A stretch of 64,000 nucleotides of DNA from Tahibacter amnicola (GTDB lineage Bacteria; Pseudomonadota; Gammaproteobacteria; Xanthomonadales; Rhodanobacteraceae): NCBI RefSeq assembly GCF_025398735.1, contig NZ_CP104694.1:4365001-4429000 (forward strand), written 5' to 3'. Positions 37,178-45,051 of this stretch are shown one piece after another (within the stretch, counting starts at the first letter, position 1; every line of letters begins with the position of its first letter). The notes below the pieces were generated by a model. It saw only the letters and a list, made by a program, of their open reading frames with translations. It made no database searches and had not been told where the DNA came from. Made by a program: the position numbers and the translations under genes.

Positions 37178-38212
37178 ATGACCAACGCCGCCACACCGAT
37201 TACTGCTGATCTGCGCAGCGCCCTGGACCTGATGACGGAGATTTTCGAAGCAGCTCCGGTCGGTCTCATCGTCGCCGACACACGCGGCATCATCCGGCTG
37301 CTCAATCGCGAAGCCGAAAGCCTGTTCGGTTATGCGCGCGATGCGCTGATCGGCGAAGCGGTCGAATGTCTCGTGCCCGATGCCTACCGTGCCGGCCATC
37401 AAACCCTGCGTGAAGCCTACGCCGCTGACCCAAAACCACGCCCGATGGGCCGCGATCGCCCGCTCTTCGCACGTCGTCGCGACGGCACGCTCGTACCAGT
37501 GGAGATCGCACTCAAGCCGTTGCAGGTCGGCCAGTGGCGTCTCATCCTGAGCGTCATCATGGACGTGACCGTCCGGCGCCGGCTTGAGGACGAAGTCCAT
37601 CGGGCCCACGATGATCTGGAACAGCGCGTGCTCGACCGGACTGTGGCACTGCGACGGGCCAACGAAGAGAACGTCGCCCTGCTGCACGAGCTGGAGCAGC
37701 AGAAGGCGGACCTGGAACTGTTGAGCCGGCAAGATCCCCTGACCGGTCTTGCCAACCGACGCGATTTTGACCAGCAGCTGCAGGTGGAGATCCGTCGCTG
37801 CGAGCGCGCCCAGTCCGCTCTGGCGGTAGCGATGCTGGACCTGGACCTTTTCAAGCGGGTCAACGACGAGTTCGGCCACGCCATGGGCGATGTAGTCCTG
37901 CGCACAGTGGCGACACTGATCCGTGAGCATTGCCGACCGTTCGACCGCGTGTGCCGCTATGGCGGCGAGGAATTCGCGCTGGCCCTGCCCGATGCCGGCC
38001 CGCAGGACGGCATCACCATCTGCGATCGCATCCGCCGTGCCATTGAGTGCTACGACTGGACGTCACTGCAGCCAGGGCTGCGGGTTACGATCAGCGCCGG
38101 CGTGTGCGCCTGGCATGCCGGCCTGAGTCCGGCAGAGTTGCTCGCGGGGGCGGATATGCAGCTGTACCGTGCCAAGCGGGCCGGGCGAAACCGGGTCATG
38201 CCGGAAAGCTGA
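37178..38212 (+). CDS. PAS-GGDEF diguanylate cyclase
   Basis: 344 residues. PAS at about 22-135 has the sub-type block LFGYARDALIG ... KPRPMGRDRPLFARRRDGT, very like the PAS domain of the kinase at 40469. A coiled coil (140-185) connects to a full GGDEF domain: DPLTGLANRR, MLDLDLFKRVNDEFGHAMGD, GGEEF at 262-266, and SAGV. The inhibitory site RPFD stands at 253-256, exactly five residues before GGEEF, so feedback inhibition by c-di-GMP is expected. It is soluble, with no membrane segment. It probably shares a transcript with the MgtC/DUF4010 gene. Confidence 0.9.
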   Translation: MTNAATPITADLRSALDLMTEIFEAAPVGLIVADTRGIIRLLNREAESLFGYARDALIGEAVECLVPDAYRAGHQTLREAYAADPKPRPMGRDRPLFARRRDGTLVPVEIALKPLQVGQWRLILSVIMDVTVRRRLEDEVHRAHDDLEQRVLDRTVALRRANEENVALLHELEQQKADLELLSRQDPLTGLANRRDFDQQLQVEIRRCERAQSALAVAMLDLDLFKRVNDEFGHAMGDVVLRTVATLIREHCRPFDRVCRYGGEEFALALPDAGPQDGITICDRIRRAIECYDWTSLQPGLRVTISAGVCAWHAGLSPAELLAGADMQLYRAKRAGRNRVMPES

Positions 38213-38288
38213 GACGGCGTCGATGCGTGTTGAAACACCGGCGACAGCTTGCGCAGCGACGCCTCAAGCCAGGCCCGCAGAACGCCCA

Positions 38289-39113
38289 TCAATGGCGGAA
38301 CAGAACCGGAACCGGGCTGTTCGCCAGCACGTGACGCGTAGCGCCGCCCAGTACCCACTCGCTGAAACGGCTCCGTCCGTAGGCCCCCATCACCAGCATC
38401 TGGGCGCCGCACCGCGCGGATTCGCGCAGTAGCTGGGGACCTGCGTGCTCGCTATCGACGAGGACATCGTGACGGCGCGCGCGACAGCCCGCGTCAGCAA
38501 GGTAGCGCACAAGATCAAATGTGTCATCCCACACCGGCGGCTGCGACTGGACGGGATGCGCACTGGCGAGAATGACCACTTCCTGCGCCTGCAAAAGCAG
38601 TGGCATAGCCGCGCGGAGGACGCGCACTGATTCGGCGGACCCGTTCCAGGCGACGGCGACGCACCGTGGGACCGGTGCCGTCGCGGCAGCGTCCGGCACA
38701 ACAATGCAGGGGATGCCACAAGTGAGCAGTACTTCGCCCAGGGCATGCAGTGAGCCTGCGTCCGAGTCCGTCGTGGCGCGTACCACGACGCAGTCGTGCC
38801 AGGCCGCGGCACGGGCAATAGAAGCGGAATACGGGCCGGTAATCACCGACCAGCGCGCCGTTCCCACACCGTGGCTGCGTGCCCAGGCAAGAAATGGTAC
38901 CTCGCCCTCGGCCGCGGCACGCCGTTGCTCCAACAGGTACGCGACGGCCGTGCCGATCGCCGACGGCGTGTTCAGCTCTGGTCCGTCGAGGAAAGGCTGC
39001 AGGGCATACAAGCCCGTCAGGCTGCCCGACATCGCTTTTGCCAACCGCGCAGCATATTCCACATGAGGCTGGAGCGGCAGCACTGCCGTCATCGGAACGA
39101 GAATGTCGCGCAT
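38289..39113 (-). CDS. Tandem universal stress protein (two Usp domains)
   Basis: 274 residues from the ATG at 39113, with AAGGAG 6 bases upstream. Two Usp-like halves are joined: the first (DILVPMTAVLPLQPHVEYAA ... CIVVPD) is less conserved; the second (RCVAVAWNGSAESVRVLRAA) ends with the nucleotide-binding signature MLVMGAYGRSRFSEWVLGGATRHVL and SPVPVL. It lies 11 bases downstream of a single-domain Usp gene, so the two form an operon. Tandem Usp proteins of this kind are commonly induced under oxygen limitation in proteobacteria; the FNR-type site upstream of the operon agrees. Confidence 0.88.
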   Translation of the reverse strand: MRDILVPMTAVLPLQPHVEYAARLAKAMSGSLTGLYALQPFLDGPELNTPSAIGTAVAYLLEQRRAAAEGEVPFLAWARSHGVGTARWSVITGPYSASIARAAAWHDCVVVRATTDSDAGSLHALGEVLLTCGIPCIVVPDAAATAPVPRCVAVAWNGSAESVRVLRAAMPLLLQAQEVVILASAHPVQSQPPVWDDTFDLVRYLADAGCRARRHDVLVDSEHAGPQLLRESARCGAQMLVMGAYGRSRFSEWVLGGATRHVLANSPVPVLFRH

Positions 39114-39124
39114 GCCCGGCTCCT

Positions 39125-39544
39125 TCAGCGCACGATCAGTACGGGAACCTGGCAACCGCTAAGCACCTTGGTCACCACCGAACCAAGCAGCAAATTGCCG
39201 AATACGCCGCGGCCGTGCGAACCCATGACCACGAGGTCGTACTTGCCCTGCGTCGCAGTGCGCGTGATCACGGCGGCGGGGTCGCCGACCACCGCCTTGT
39301 GGTCGATGGCGATGCCCGCACGCTTGAAGCTCGTCCGCGCGTAGCGCAGCGCGGCTTCGGCGTTGTCGGCGTGGTAGCGGTCGATATCCTCGCGGCCGAG
39401 TGCGTTCGCGACGCGACGCATCAATGGTGGATCCACGTTTAGCACCGTGATGGCAGCTGCGGGATCGTCGCGCCAGTGCGACAGCACATATTTCACGGCC
39501 CGCTTGCTGTGCTCGCTACCGTCAACGGCGAGAAGAAGTTTCAT
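39125..39544 (-). CDS. Universal stress protein
   Basis: 139 residues from the ATG at 39544; the long upstream extension of the open frame has no family similarity. It is a single Usp domain: MKLLLAVDGSEHSKRAVKYV at the start (ATP-binding Asp-Gly-Ser), and the C-terminal GxxG motif VMGSHGRGVFGNLLLGSVVTKVL, then CQVPVLIVR. It probably binds ATP. First gene of the usp-usp operon; an FNR-type site is centred 91.5 bases upstream, shared with the divergent two-component operon. Confidence 0.92.
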   Translation of the reverse strand: MKLLLAVDGSEHSKRAVKYVLSHWRDDPAAAITVLNVDPPLMRRVANALGREDIDRYHADNAEAALRYARTSFKRAGIAIDHKAVVGDPAAVITRTATQGKYDLVVMGSHGRGVFGNLLLGSVVTKVLSGCQVPVLIVR

Positions 39545-39628
39545 GCTCGATACCCTCCAGGGGGTTTTCCAGGATCCGGCAAGATGCCAGCCTACGACGC
39601 CAGGATGCCACTGCTTCCAGCGAACCGA

Positions 39629-39642
39629 TTGACACGGATCAA
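39629..39642. promoter_or_regulatory. FNR-type site between usp operon and two-component operon
   Basis: TTGAC-ACGG-ATCAA, nine of ten consensus positions. It sits between two divergent operons, 91.5 bases from the usp start codon (39544) and 87.5 bases from the response-regulator start (39723). Confidence 0.65.
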
Positions 39643-39722
39643 CTGTGTGGCTGGTGGAACCCCATCCCGGCAGCTGCCGCCGCTTGATAGACTCGGCGGC
39701 AGTCCGCCTGCTATTGCGCCCT

Positions 39723-40469
39723 ATGTCCACAACGGGAACACCATCCGCGGCCTCCGCGCACATTCTGATCGTCGACGACGACGATGAAGTTGTCAGCCTG
39801 CTGCAGAGGTATCTGGGTTCGCATGGCTATCGTATCAGCACGGCCAGCGACGGCAACCGCATGCGCCAGATCATCGTGAGCGAGGCGGTCGACCTGATCC
39901 TGCTCGATCTGGGCCTGCCCGGCGACGACGGCCTGGACCTGACCCGCGAACTACGCCGCGAGTGGCACGGTGCCGTGATCATTGTCAGCGGCCGGGGCGA
40001 ATCGGTGGATCGCGTCGTGGGCCTGGAGCTGGGAGCCGACGACTACGTCGCCAAACCCTTCGACCTGCGCGAATTGCTCGCGCGCGTGCGCAGCGTGTTG
40101 CGCCGTGCGGCGCCCGCGCGCGTCGCCCTGCCCGAAGCGACCGCGAAATCGGACAGCCGGCTCACCTTCGCCGGCTTCGTCATGGATATGCGTAGCCGTA
40201 CACTGGCCGGCCCGACCGGCGATATCCCGCTCACCACCGGTGAATTCGATCTGCTTTGCGTGTTCGTCGGGGAACCCGGCCGCGTGCTCTCCCGTGACGA
40301 TCTGATGAGCCGCCTGCACGGCCGCGAAGCCGGCCCCTACGATCGCGCCATTGACATGCAGATCACGCGCCTGCGACGCAAGATCGAGGTGGACAGCAGC
40401 AAACCGGCGCTGCTCAAATCCGTGCGCGGCGCCGGGTACCTCTTCGCCGCCGAGGTGTCGCGCTCCTGA
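39723..40469 (+). CDS. OmpR-family response regulator
   Basis: 248 residues from the ATG at 39723. Receiver domain at 12-130 with the acidic pocket VDDDDE, phospho-acceptor Asp62 (LLDLGLPG) and Lys111 (YVAKPF). A winged helix at about 150-245 (TLAGPTGDIPLTTGEFDLL, split; DRAIDMQITRLRRKIE; SVRGAGYLF) binds DNA. Its stop overlaps the start of the hybrid histidine kinase by one base, so the two are coupled and probably cognate. Targets are unknown; the position next to universal stress genes and FNR-type sites suggests a redox or respiratory signal. Confidence 0.93.
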   Translation: MSTTGTPSAASAHILIVDDDDEVVSLLQRYLGSHGYRISTASDGNRMRQIIVSEAVDLILLDLGLPGDDGLDLTRELRREWHGAVIIVSGRGESVDRVVGLELGADDYVAKPFDLRELLARVRSVLRRAAPARVALPEATAKSDSRLTFAGFVMDMRSRTLAGPTGDIPLTTGEFDLLCVFVGEPGRVLSRDDLMSRLHGREAGPYDRAIDMQITRLRRKIEVDSSKPALLKSVRGAGYLFAAEVSRS

Positions 40470-42433
40470 TGACCACACCCACCCGCCCCGCCCTGTTCGA
40501 AGCCCTCTTCGAAACCGCGCCCGATGCGATGATCGTCGTCGATCGCAACGGCCGCATCGTGCTGGCCAATCCGCAGGCCGAACGGCTGTTCGGCTACGCA
40601 CCTGGCGAGCTGGACGCGCAACCGATCGAGATTCTCCTGCCGGAATCAGCACGGCAGGCGCATCGCGGTCACCGCGAGCGCTACGCCAGCTCTCCGCGGG
40701 TGCGTCCGATGGGCGCCGGCCAGGAACTGATCGGCCTGCGCCGGGATGGCTCGCAGTTTCCGACTGAGATTGCGCTGAGCCCGTTGCTGGTCGACGGCGA
40801 GTCGCTGTTTGCCGCGTCCGTACGCGACGTATCGGAAACCCAGCGTGCGCGCCAGGCGCTGATTCGCGCCGGCTACGACGCCTGCGTCGCGCAGATCGGA
40901 CAGCTGGCCCTGGAGGCCCGCGACAATGCGGCGCTCCTCGACAGCGTGCCCGAACGCGTCTGCCAGGCGCTGAAGGTGAGCGCGGTGGCGATCCTTCTCG
41001 TCAATCGCGACCAGGGTGAGTTCGTGGTGCAGGCCGAACATGGCTGGACAGACACGCTGCCGTCCAATCTGAGCGCCGCCGAATTCCAGCCATCCACGGC
41101 AACGCCAGCGAGCACTACCGCCCTCTTCGCGCATGCCGGTTACGCCAACGCCGTGTCGGTGCCCTTGTTCGACCGGGGCCAGACAATGGGCACCCTGGTC
41201 GCACTGAACCAGGAGCCGCGCGTGTTCGATCGCGACGCCATGCATCTGCTGCAGTCAATTGCCAACCTCATCGCAGCGGCCGTTCAACGCAGCCGCACTG
41301 AAGACCAGCTATCCCATGCGCAGCGCCTGGATGCGATCGGCCAGCTCACCGGCGGCGTAGCCCACGATTTCAACAATCTGCTGACGGTGGTATCGGGAAA
41401 CCTGCAGCTGCTCGAAGCAGAGCTTCCGGAAAATTCTCCCGCGCAGACCACGATCGGCGCCGCGCTGCGCGCGGTTGATCGGGGTTCCGCCCTCACCCGC
41501 AAGCTTCTGGCATTTGCCCGTCGCCAGCGCCTCACGCCGCGCTCGCTTGCCCCGCAGGCGCTGCTCGACGAGCTGGGTGTGATGCTGCGACGCACACTCG
41601 GCGAGCAGATCGCCGTTCGCATCACCTGCGACGAACGCGTTCCCAACGTGCATGCCGATCCGGCGGAACTCGACGCCGCCCTTGTGAACCTGGCGCTCAA
41701 CTCGCGCGACGCGATGCCGCGCGGCGGTCGGCTGGATATCAACGTGCGCAAGGTCGCCGTAACCGAGCCCGCGCACGCCGGCGAAGCCATTACGCCAGGT
41801 GATTATGTCGTCTTCAGCGTGACCGACACCGGCACCGGCATGACCCCGGAAACGCTGTCGCGCGCGCTAGATCCCTTCTTCACCACAAAGGAGTACGGAA
41901 AGGGCAGCGGACTGGGCCTGAGCATGGTCTACGGATTTGCCAAGCAATCCGGCGGACACCTGAGTATCGACAGCCAGCTGGGCTACGGTACCCATGTGGA
42001 TCTTTACCTGCCGGTCCACCAGGGCGAGGCACGGTCCCAGGCAATCACCAAGCTGCCGATCGAAGGAGGCCGGGAAACCGTTCTCGTGGTGGAGGACGAA
42101 CCGCTGGTACTCGACGTCGCCGTGGCCTTCCTGCGCAGCCTGGGCTACGACGTCATCGTCGCCACCGACGCCCGCGGTGCGCTGGAACAGCTGGCCAGAT
42201 CGCCAGCGATCTCGATGCTGTTTTCGGACGTGATTCTCGGCGACGGCATGACCGGCGACGAGTTGGCGCGGACCGCGCGGCAATCGCGTCCAGACCTTCC
42301 GGTGCTGCTGACCTCCGGCTATGAGCGCACGCCGCACCGTCCTGACGCCGGTGACACCTTCGATCTGCTACGGAAGCCGTACCGCCGCGAAGAACTCGCC
42401 GCGGCGCTGCGCAGGGCACTGGACGGGGCCTGA
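40469..42433 (+). CDS. PAS-GAF hybrid histidine kinase with C-terminal receiver
   Basis: 654 residues without membrane helices, so the sensor is cytoplasmic. PAS at about 8-130 (LFGYAPGELDAQPIEILLP, RPMGAGQELIGLRRDG), GAF at about 150-275, then HisKA with GGVAHDFNNLLTVVSG (His about 299), HATPase (NLALNSRDAMPRGG, DTGTGM, GKGSGLGLSMVYGF) and a receiver at about 535-650 (VVEDEPLVLD, acceptor Asp in LFSDVILGDGMTGDEL). The HDFNN type is the HWE-like/PdtaS-like hybrid class common in proteobacteria. It pairs with the response regulator upstream. The PAS sub-type matches that of the cyclase at 37178; the ligand is unknown. Confidence 0.92.
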   Translation: MTTPTRPALFEALFETAPDAMIVVDRNGRIVLANPQAERLFGYAPGELDAQPIEILLPESARQAHRGHRERYASSPRVRPMGAGQELIGLRRDGSQFPTEIALSPLLVDGESLFAASVRDVSETQRARQALIRAGYDACVAQIGQLALEARDNAALLDSVPERVCQALKVSAVAILLVNRDQGEFVVQAEHGWTDTLPSNLSAAEFQPSTATPASTTALFAHAGYANAVSVPLFDRGQTMGTLVALNQEPRVFDRDAMHLLQSIANLIAAAVQRSRTEDQLSHAQRLDAIGQLTGGVAHDFNNLLTVVSGNLQLLEAELPENSPAQTTIGAALRAVDRGSALTRKLLAFARRQRLTPRSLAPQALLDELGVMLRRTLGEQIAVRITCDERVPNVHADPAELDAALVNLALNSRDAMPRGGRLDINVRKVAVTEPAHAGEAITPGDYVVFSVTDTGTGMTPETLSRALDPFFTTKEYGKGSGLGLSMVYGFAKQSGGHLSIDSQLGYGTHVDLYLPVHQGEARSQAITKLPIEGGRETVLVVEDEPLVLDVAVAFLRSLGYDVIVATDARGALEQLARSPAISMLFSDVILGDGMTGDELARTARQSRPDLPVLLTSGYERTPHRPDAGDTFDLLRKPYRREELAAALRRALDGA

Positions 42434-42437
42434 CCCC

Positions 42438-42523
42438 TCGGATGGCACGCGCAGCTATTCACGCACAGCGCAGGCAGGCATCGGATGGCACGCGCAGCTA
42501 TTCACGCACAGCGCAGGCAGGCA
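42438..42523. repeat. Perfect 43-bp tandem duplication
   Basis: The 43-base unit at 42438-42480 is repeated without a single change at 42481-42523, directly abutting. A shorter third piece (ATGGCACGC) follows. The repeat lies between the convergent kinase and Crp/Fnr genes, and the second copy contains the stop codon and last seven codons of the regulator. Two copies with no spacer rule out a CRISPR array. Confidence 0.97.
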
Positions 42524-43230
42524 ATGGCACGCAGACGTCGCTCGTCGAGGAGGGTGACGTCGCGCCGTTGCACCTGGATGCACCCGATATCCGACAGGTG
42601 GGTGAGGATGCGGCTGACCGTTTCATGCTTGAGGGCCAGGAAACTGGCGATATCCATGCGGCTCATACGCAGCACGTAGCTTTTCGCGCTGTAACCCAGT
42701 CCTGCATGGCGCTCGGCCAGGTCCAGCAGGAAGGTTGCGACGCGCTGTTCGGCGTTGAGCGTTCCGAACACCAGCATCCACTGACGATCCCGGCGCATCT
42801 CTTCGGCCATGGCTGCTGTCAGCCGTGCCTGCAGTTCCGGCATTTCAGCGCAGGTGCGAAGCATTGCCGGATACGGCAGTTCCCACACTTCGGCCGAGTC
42901 CAGCGCAACGGCGTCGCAGACATGCGCGCGCAGGCCAATGGACTCCGCACCCAGCAGTTCGCCGCGCATGCGGAATCCCAATACCTGCTCGCGACCATCT
43001 TCGCTGACCTGCGATACCCGCAGGAAGCCAGCGTGCACCAGGTACAGGGCGTCGAACTTCTGCCCGGCACGATAAAGTGACTGGCCAGCCTTGAGACGAC
43101 GACGCGTCAACGGCAGACGCTGGCGCAACTGTTCAAAATCAAGGCCCTTGTCAAAGCCGACGTCGTTACCCACGAGCGGCCAGACCAGGGCGGCAGATTC
43201 GGTCGTCGGAGTGGCAAGGGCGGCGTTCAT
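42502..43230 (-). CDS. Crp/Fnr-family transcriptional regulator with FNR-type recognition helix
   Basis: 242 residues. A cyclic-nucleotide-binding-like beta-roll (about 40-130: GQSLYRAGQKFDALYLVHAG, GELLGAESIGL) is followed by a dimerisation helix and winged helix (about 170-235: DIASFLALKHETVSRILTHL). The recognition helix has E-T-x-S-R (203-207), the residues by which FNR reads TTGAT. The FNR iron-sulfur ligands are absent: no cysteine occurs before 105, and the others are at 127, 217, 238 and 241. It is therefore closer to FixK/DNR-like members or uses another signal. It is the likely reader of the FNR-type sites in this window. Its final codons lie in a tandem duplication. Confidence 0.9.
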   Translation of the reverse strand: MNAALATPTTESAALVWPLVGNDVGFDKGLDFEQLRQRLPLTRRRLKAGQSLYRAGQKFDALYLVHAGFLRVSQVSEDGREQVLGFRMRGELLGAESIGLRAHVCDAVALDSAEVWELPYPAMLRTCAEMPELQARLTAAMAEEMRRDRQWMLVFGTLNAEQRVATFLLDLAERHAGLGYSAKSYVLRMSRMDIASFLALKHETVSRILTHLSDIGCIQVQRRDVTLLDERRLRAIACLRCA

Positions 43231-43338
43231 GGCAAGTCCTGGGTAAGCGTTGGTGTGGGATCAGGCTACCCGTCGGCTCCGCCAGGACGACAACGAAGCT
43301 GCAACCGTGCGTAACGGTGTGTAACTGGCCGGCCGGAA

Positions 43339-43352
43339 TTGACCTCGCTCAA
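43339..43352 (+). promoter_or_regulatory. FNR-type site, weak match
   Basis: TTGAC-CTCG-CTCAA keeps the outer TTGA/TCAA of the consensus (eight of ten). It is centred exactly 41.5 bases before the ATG of the 43387 gene, the spacing normally seen to a transcription start, which would make the mRNA leaderless if used as a class II site. Confidence 0.45.
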
Positions 43353-43386
43353 GTAGCCCGCACGCGGTTCCGGCAACACTCACGCC

Positions 43387-44304
43387 ATGCAAAGGCTACC
43401 CTCGCCCTCCCCCGCGCTGGCCCTTCCGGCCGGTGTTCCGTTCAGCGACCCGGCTTCCGTGGACGCCTGGGATGCGTGGTTTCGTTGGCGTGAAGAGGGA
43501 CAGCTGCGGGATATCTCGATCGATGCAACCTGGCAGCGCGTTGCCATCGCCTTGTCCAAGGCGGTGCCACCAGACGAGGCGCCGCACTGGGAACAGCGTC
43601 TGCGGGCGGCGCTGACCAGTTGGTGTTTTCTGCCGGACGAACGCATTCTCGCCACCGCCGGCACCCGCCGCATCGGCTGGACGCGTGAGCTTAGCGGCGT
43701 GATCAATGTCGCGGCCGCCGTGCGCTATCCGCTATCGCCCCGCAGCAACTGGGACGCCGCCGCATATTTCGCCAGCGCGCAAACCGGTCTTTGTGCCCTG
43801 CGCTGCGCCGCCGCCCTCGTCAGCGGCCCGTGCGCACCGGTTAGGCTCACACTGGGGGTCGTGGGCTTCGCCGACGCGCTGGCACTGCTGGACATTCCCT
43901 ATGCATCCGACAGAGCCATCGAACTGGCGCGGCAAGTCCGCGAACACATCCGGCGGGCAGTAGCGAGCACCCGCCACGCGCCGGCTTCCGCCTGCGCCGT
44001 TGCCGTTGAGGCCGACGACGGAAACGCGGATTCACCGGGCGTGATCGCCGTCAGCGGTGAACCGTCGCATCCGCGCCTGGCGTTGCTCGCCAACAATCTC
44101 ACCGACGGCCTGGAACCCCTGAACATCACCGACCAGCAGGTTCGTATCGACGGCAGCCATCGCACCTTGCGCTCCAGCGGCATGGCCCTGGAATTTGCGC
44201 GACGTCATTCGGATGCGGCACACGTCAAGCGCCTCATCGAGGGCGCCCAGGCCACCCTCGAAGGGCGTCGGGCGATCTATCTCGCCTTTGGTGCAGATAC
44301 CTGA
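43387..44304 (+). CDS. Ribonucleotide-reductase-like protein, short and lacking recognisable catalytic cysteines
   Basis: 305 residues. Two stretches resemble the large subunit of class II (B12-dependent) ribonucleotide reductase: SIDATWQRVAIALSKA ... FLPDERILATAGTRR near the N-terminus (compare the ...RILAGAGT block) and LGVVGFADALALLDIPYAS in the middle (compare GLGVTGLADALA). Between them the segments carrying the substrate site and radical-generating cysteines are shortened or missing. Total length is less than half that of a reductase. It may be a regulatory or degenerate paralogue. An FNR-type site lies just upstream and class II reductases are often under Anr/FNR. Its 3' end overlaps the convergent 44277 gene by 28 bases. 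The homology is by eye and needs a profile search. Confidence 0.6.
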   Translation: MQRLPSPSPALALPAGVPFSDPASVDAWDAWFRWREEGQLRDISIDATWQRVAIALSKAVPPDEAPHWEQRLRAALTSWCFLPDERILATAGTRRIGWTRELSGVINVAAAVRYPLSPRSNWDAAAYFASAQTGLCALRCAAALVSGPCAPVRLTLGVVGFADALALLDIPYASDRAIELARQVREHIRRAVASTRHAPASACAVAVEADDGNADSPGVIAVSGEPSHPRLALLANNLTDGLEPLNITDQQVRIDGSHRTLRSSGMALEFARRHSDAAHVKRLIEGAQATLEGRRAIYLAFGADT

Positions 44305-44966
44305 GCCAATCGCATCCAGGACGAGCCAAGCTGTGCGATCACGGCACCACCGATAGCCAGCGCCATATCCTTGTGCGCGTCCCAGACATCCCCCTGTGTC
44401 CCAAGGTAGGCCTGCCCCAGGTCGCCACCAAAGAGGATCGCCGCGCCCCATTCAATCAACTCGAACACCGCCGAAAGAAATCCGATCATCGCTACCGGCA
44501 CCAGGAACCGCCAGGCGCCCTGCTGGGGTGAACGCTGATCGACCAGCTCGCCCATGACGGGCGTCAGCAACAAGCCGAACAGGAAGTGCGCCAGCCGGTC
44601 AAAATGATTGCGTTCCAGGTCCAGCAGGCCGCTGAGGGTGTGGCCGCTCAGCGCCTGGAACCAGGCGTCGTACGGTACTTTTTCATAGGTGTAGTGCGCA
44701 CCGGTTTCGTGCAGCACCAGGAACAGGAACAACAGCGAGTAGCTCGCGTTGGAGAACCGGTGCCGGCGATACGTCGCGACCAGGAGCGGTACGCTGATCG
44801 CCACCAGCACGTTCTCCAGGATCCAGTCGGAGCGGTACCACGGTTTGATGGCCAGGATGATCCAGTAGGCCAGGAACGCACCCAGCAACCACAACGGGTA
44901 GCGCGCCCCGCTGGCGGCAGGTCGAACTGCCGATGGCGGTGACGTAGGCGGGCGGCGCTGGCGCAT
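44277..44966 (-). CDS. YjdF/DUF2238 family membrane protein
   Basis: 229 residues from the ATG at 44966 (CGGGA 6 bases upstream); 44972 is an alternative. Six or so hydrophobic helices (LWLLGAFLAYWIILAI, LENVLVAISVPLLVATY, YSLLFLFLVLHETGAHYTY, LAHFLFGLLLTPVMGEL, FLVPVAMIGFLSAVFELIEW) carry the conserved family features HETGAHYTYEKVPY, FDRLAHFLFG and ELIEW, with GDVWDAHKDM between the last two helices. Function is unknown for the family. It diverges from the DUF155 gene across an 85-base gap containing a short palindrome. Confidence 0.82.
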   Translation of the reverse strand: MRQRRPPTSPPSAVRPAASGARYPLWLLGAFLAYWIILAIKPWYRSDWILENVLVAISVPLLVATYRRHRFSNASYSLLFLFLVLHETGAHYTYEKVPYDAWFQALSGHTLSGLLDLERNHFDRLAHFLFGLLLTPVMGELVDQRSPQQGAWRFLVPVAMIGFLSAVFELIEWGAAILFGGDLGQAYLGTQGDVWDAHKDMALAIGGAVIAQLGSSWMRLAQVSAPKAR

Positions 44967-44995
44967 CGGCATTTCCCGGGTTGACCGCGTGCATG

Positions 44996-45007
44996 GTGAT
45001 CGATCAC
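44996..45007. promoter_or_regulatory. 12-bp palindrome between divergent genes
   Basis: GTGATCGATCAC is a perfect palindrome in the 85-base gap between the YjdF-family gene and the DUF155 gene. It does not have FNR or CRP spacing. It could be an operator, but nothing else supports that. Confidence 0.3.
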
Positions 45008-45051
45008 GCTGGCGCCGCCAATGGGTAGGGCACCCTCCTTCGGGAAACGGG

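Noticed and set aside
42443-42460. Sigma-54 promoter in the tandem repeat (TGGCAC start)
   Set aside because: The GG and GC elements are 8 rather than 10 bases apart and the TTGC half is missing.
42438-42523. CRISPR-like repeat
   Set aside because: Only two abutting copies, no spacers and no cas genes; it is a simple tandem duplication.
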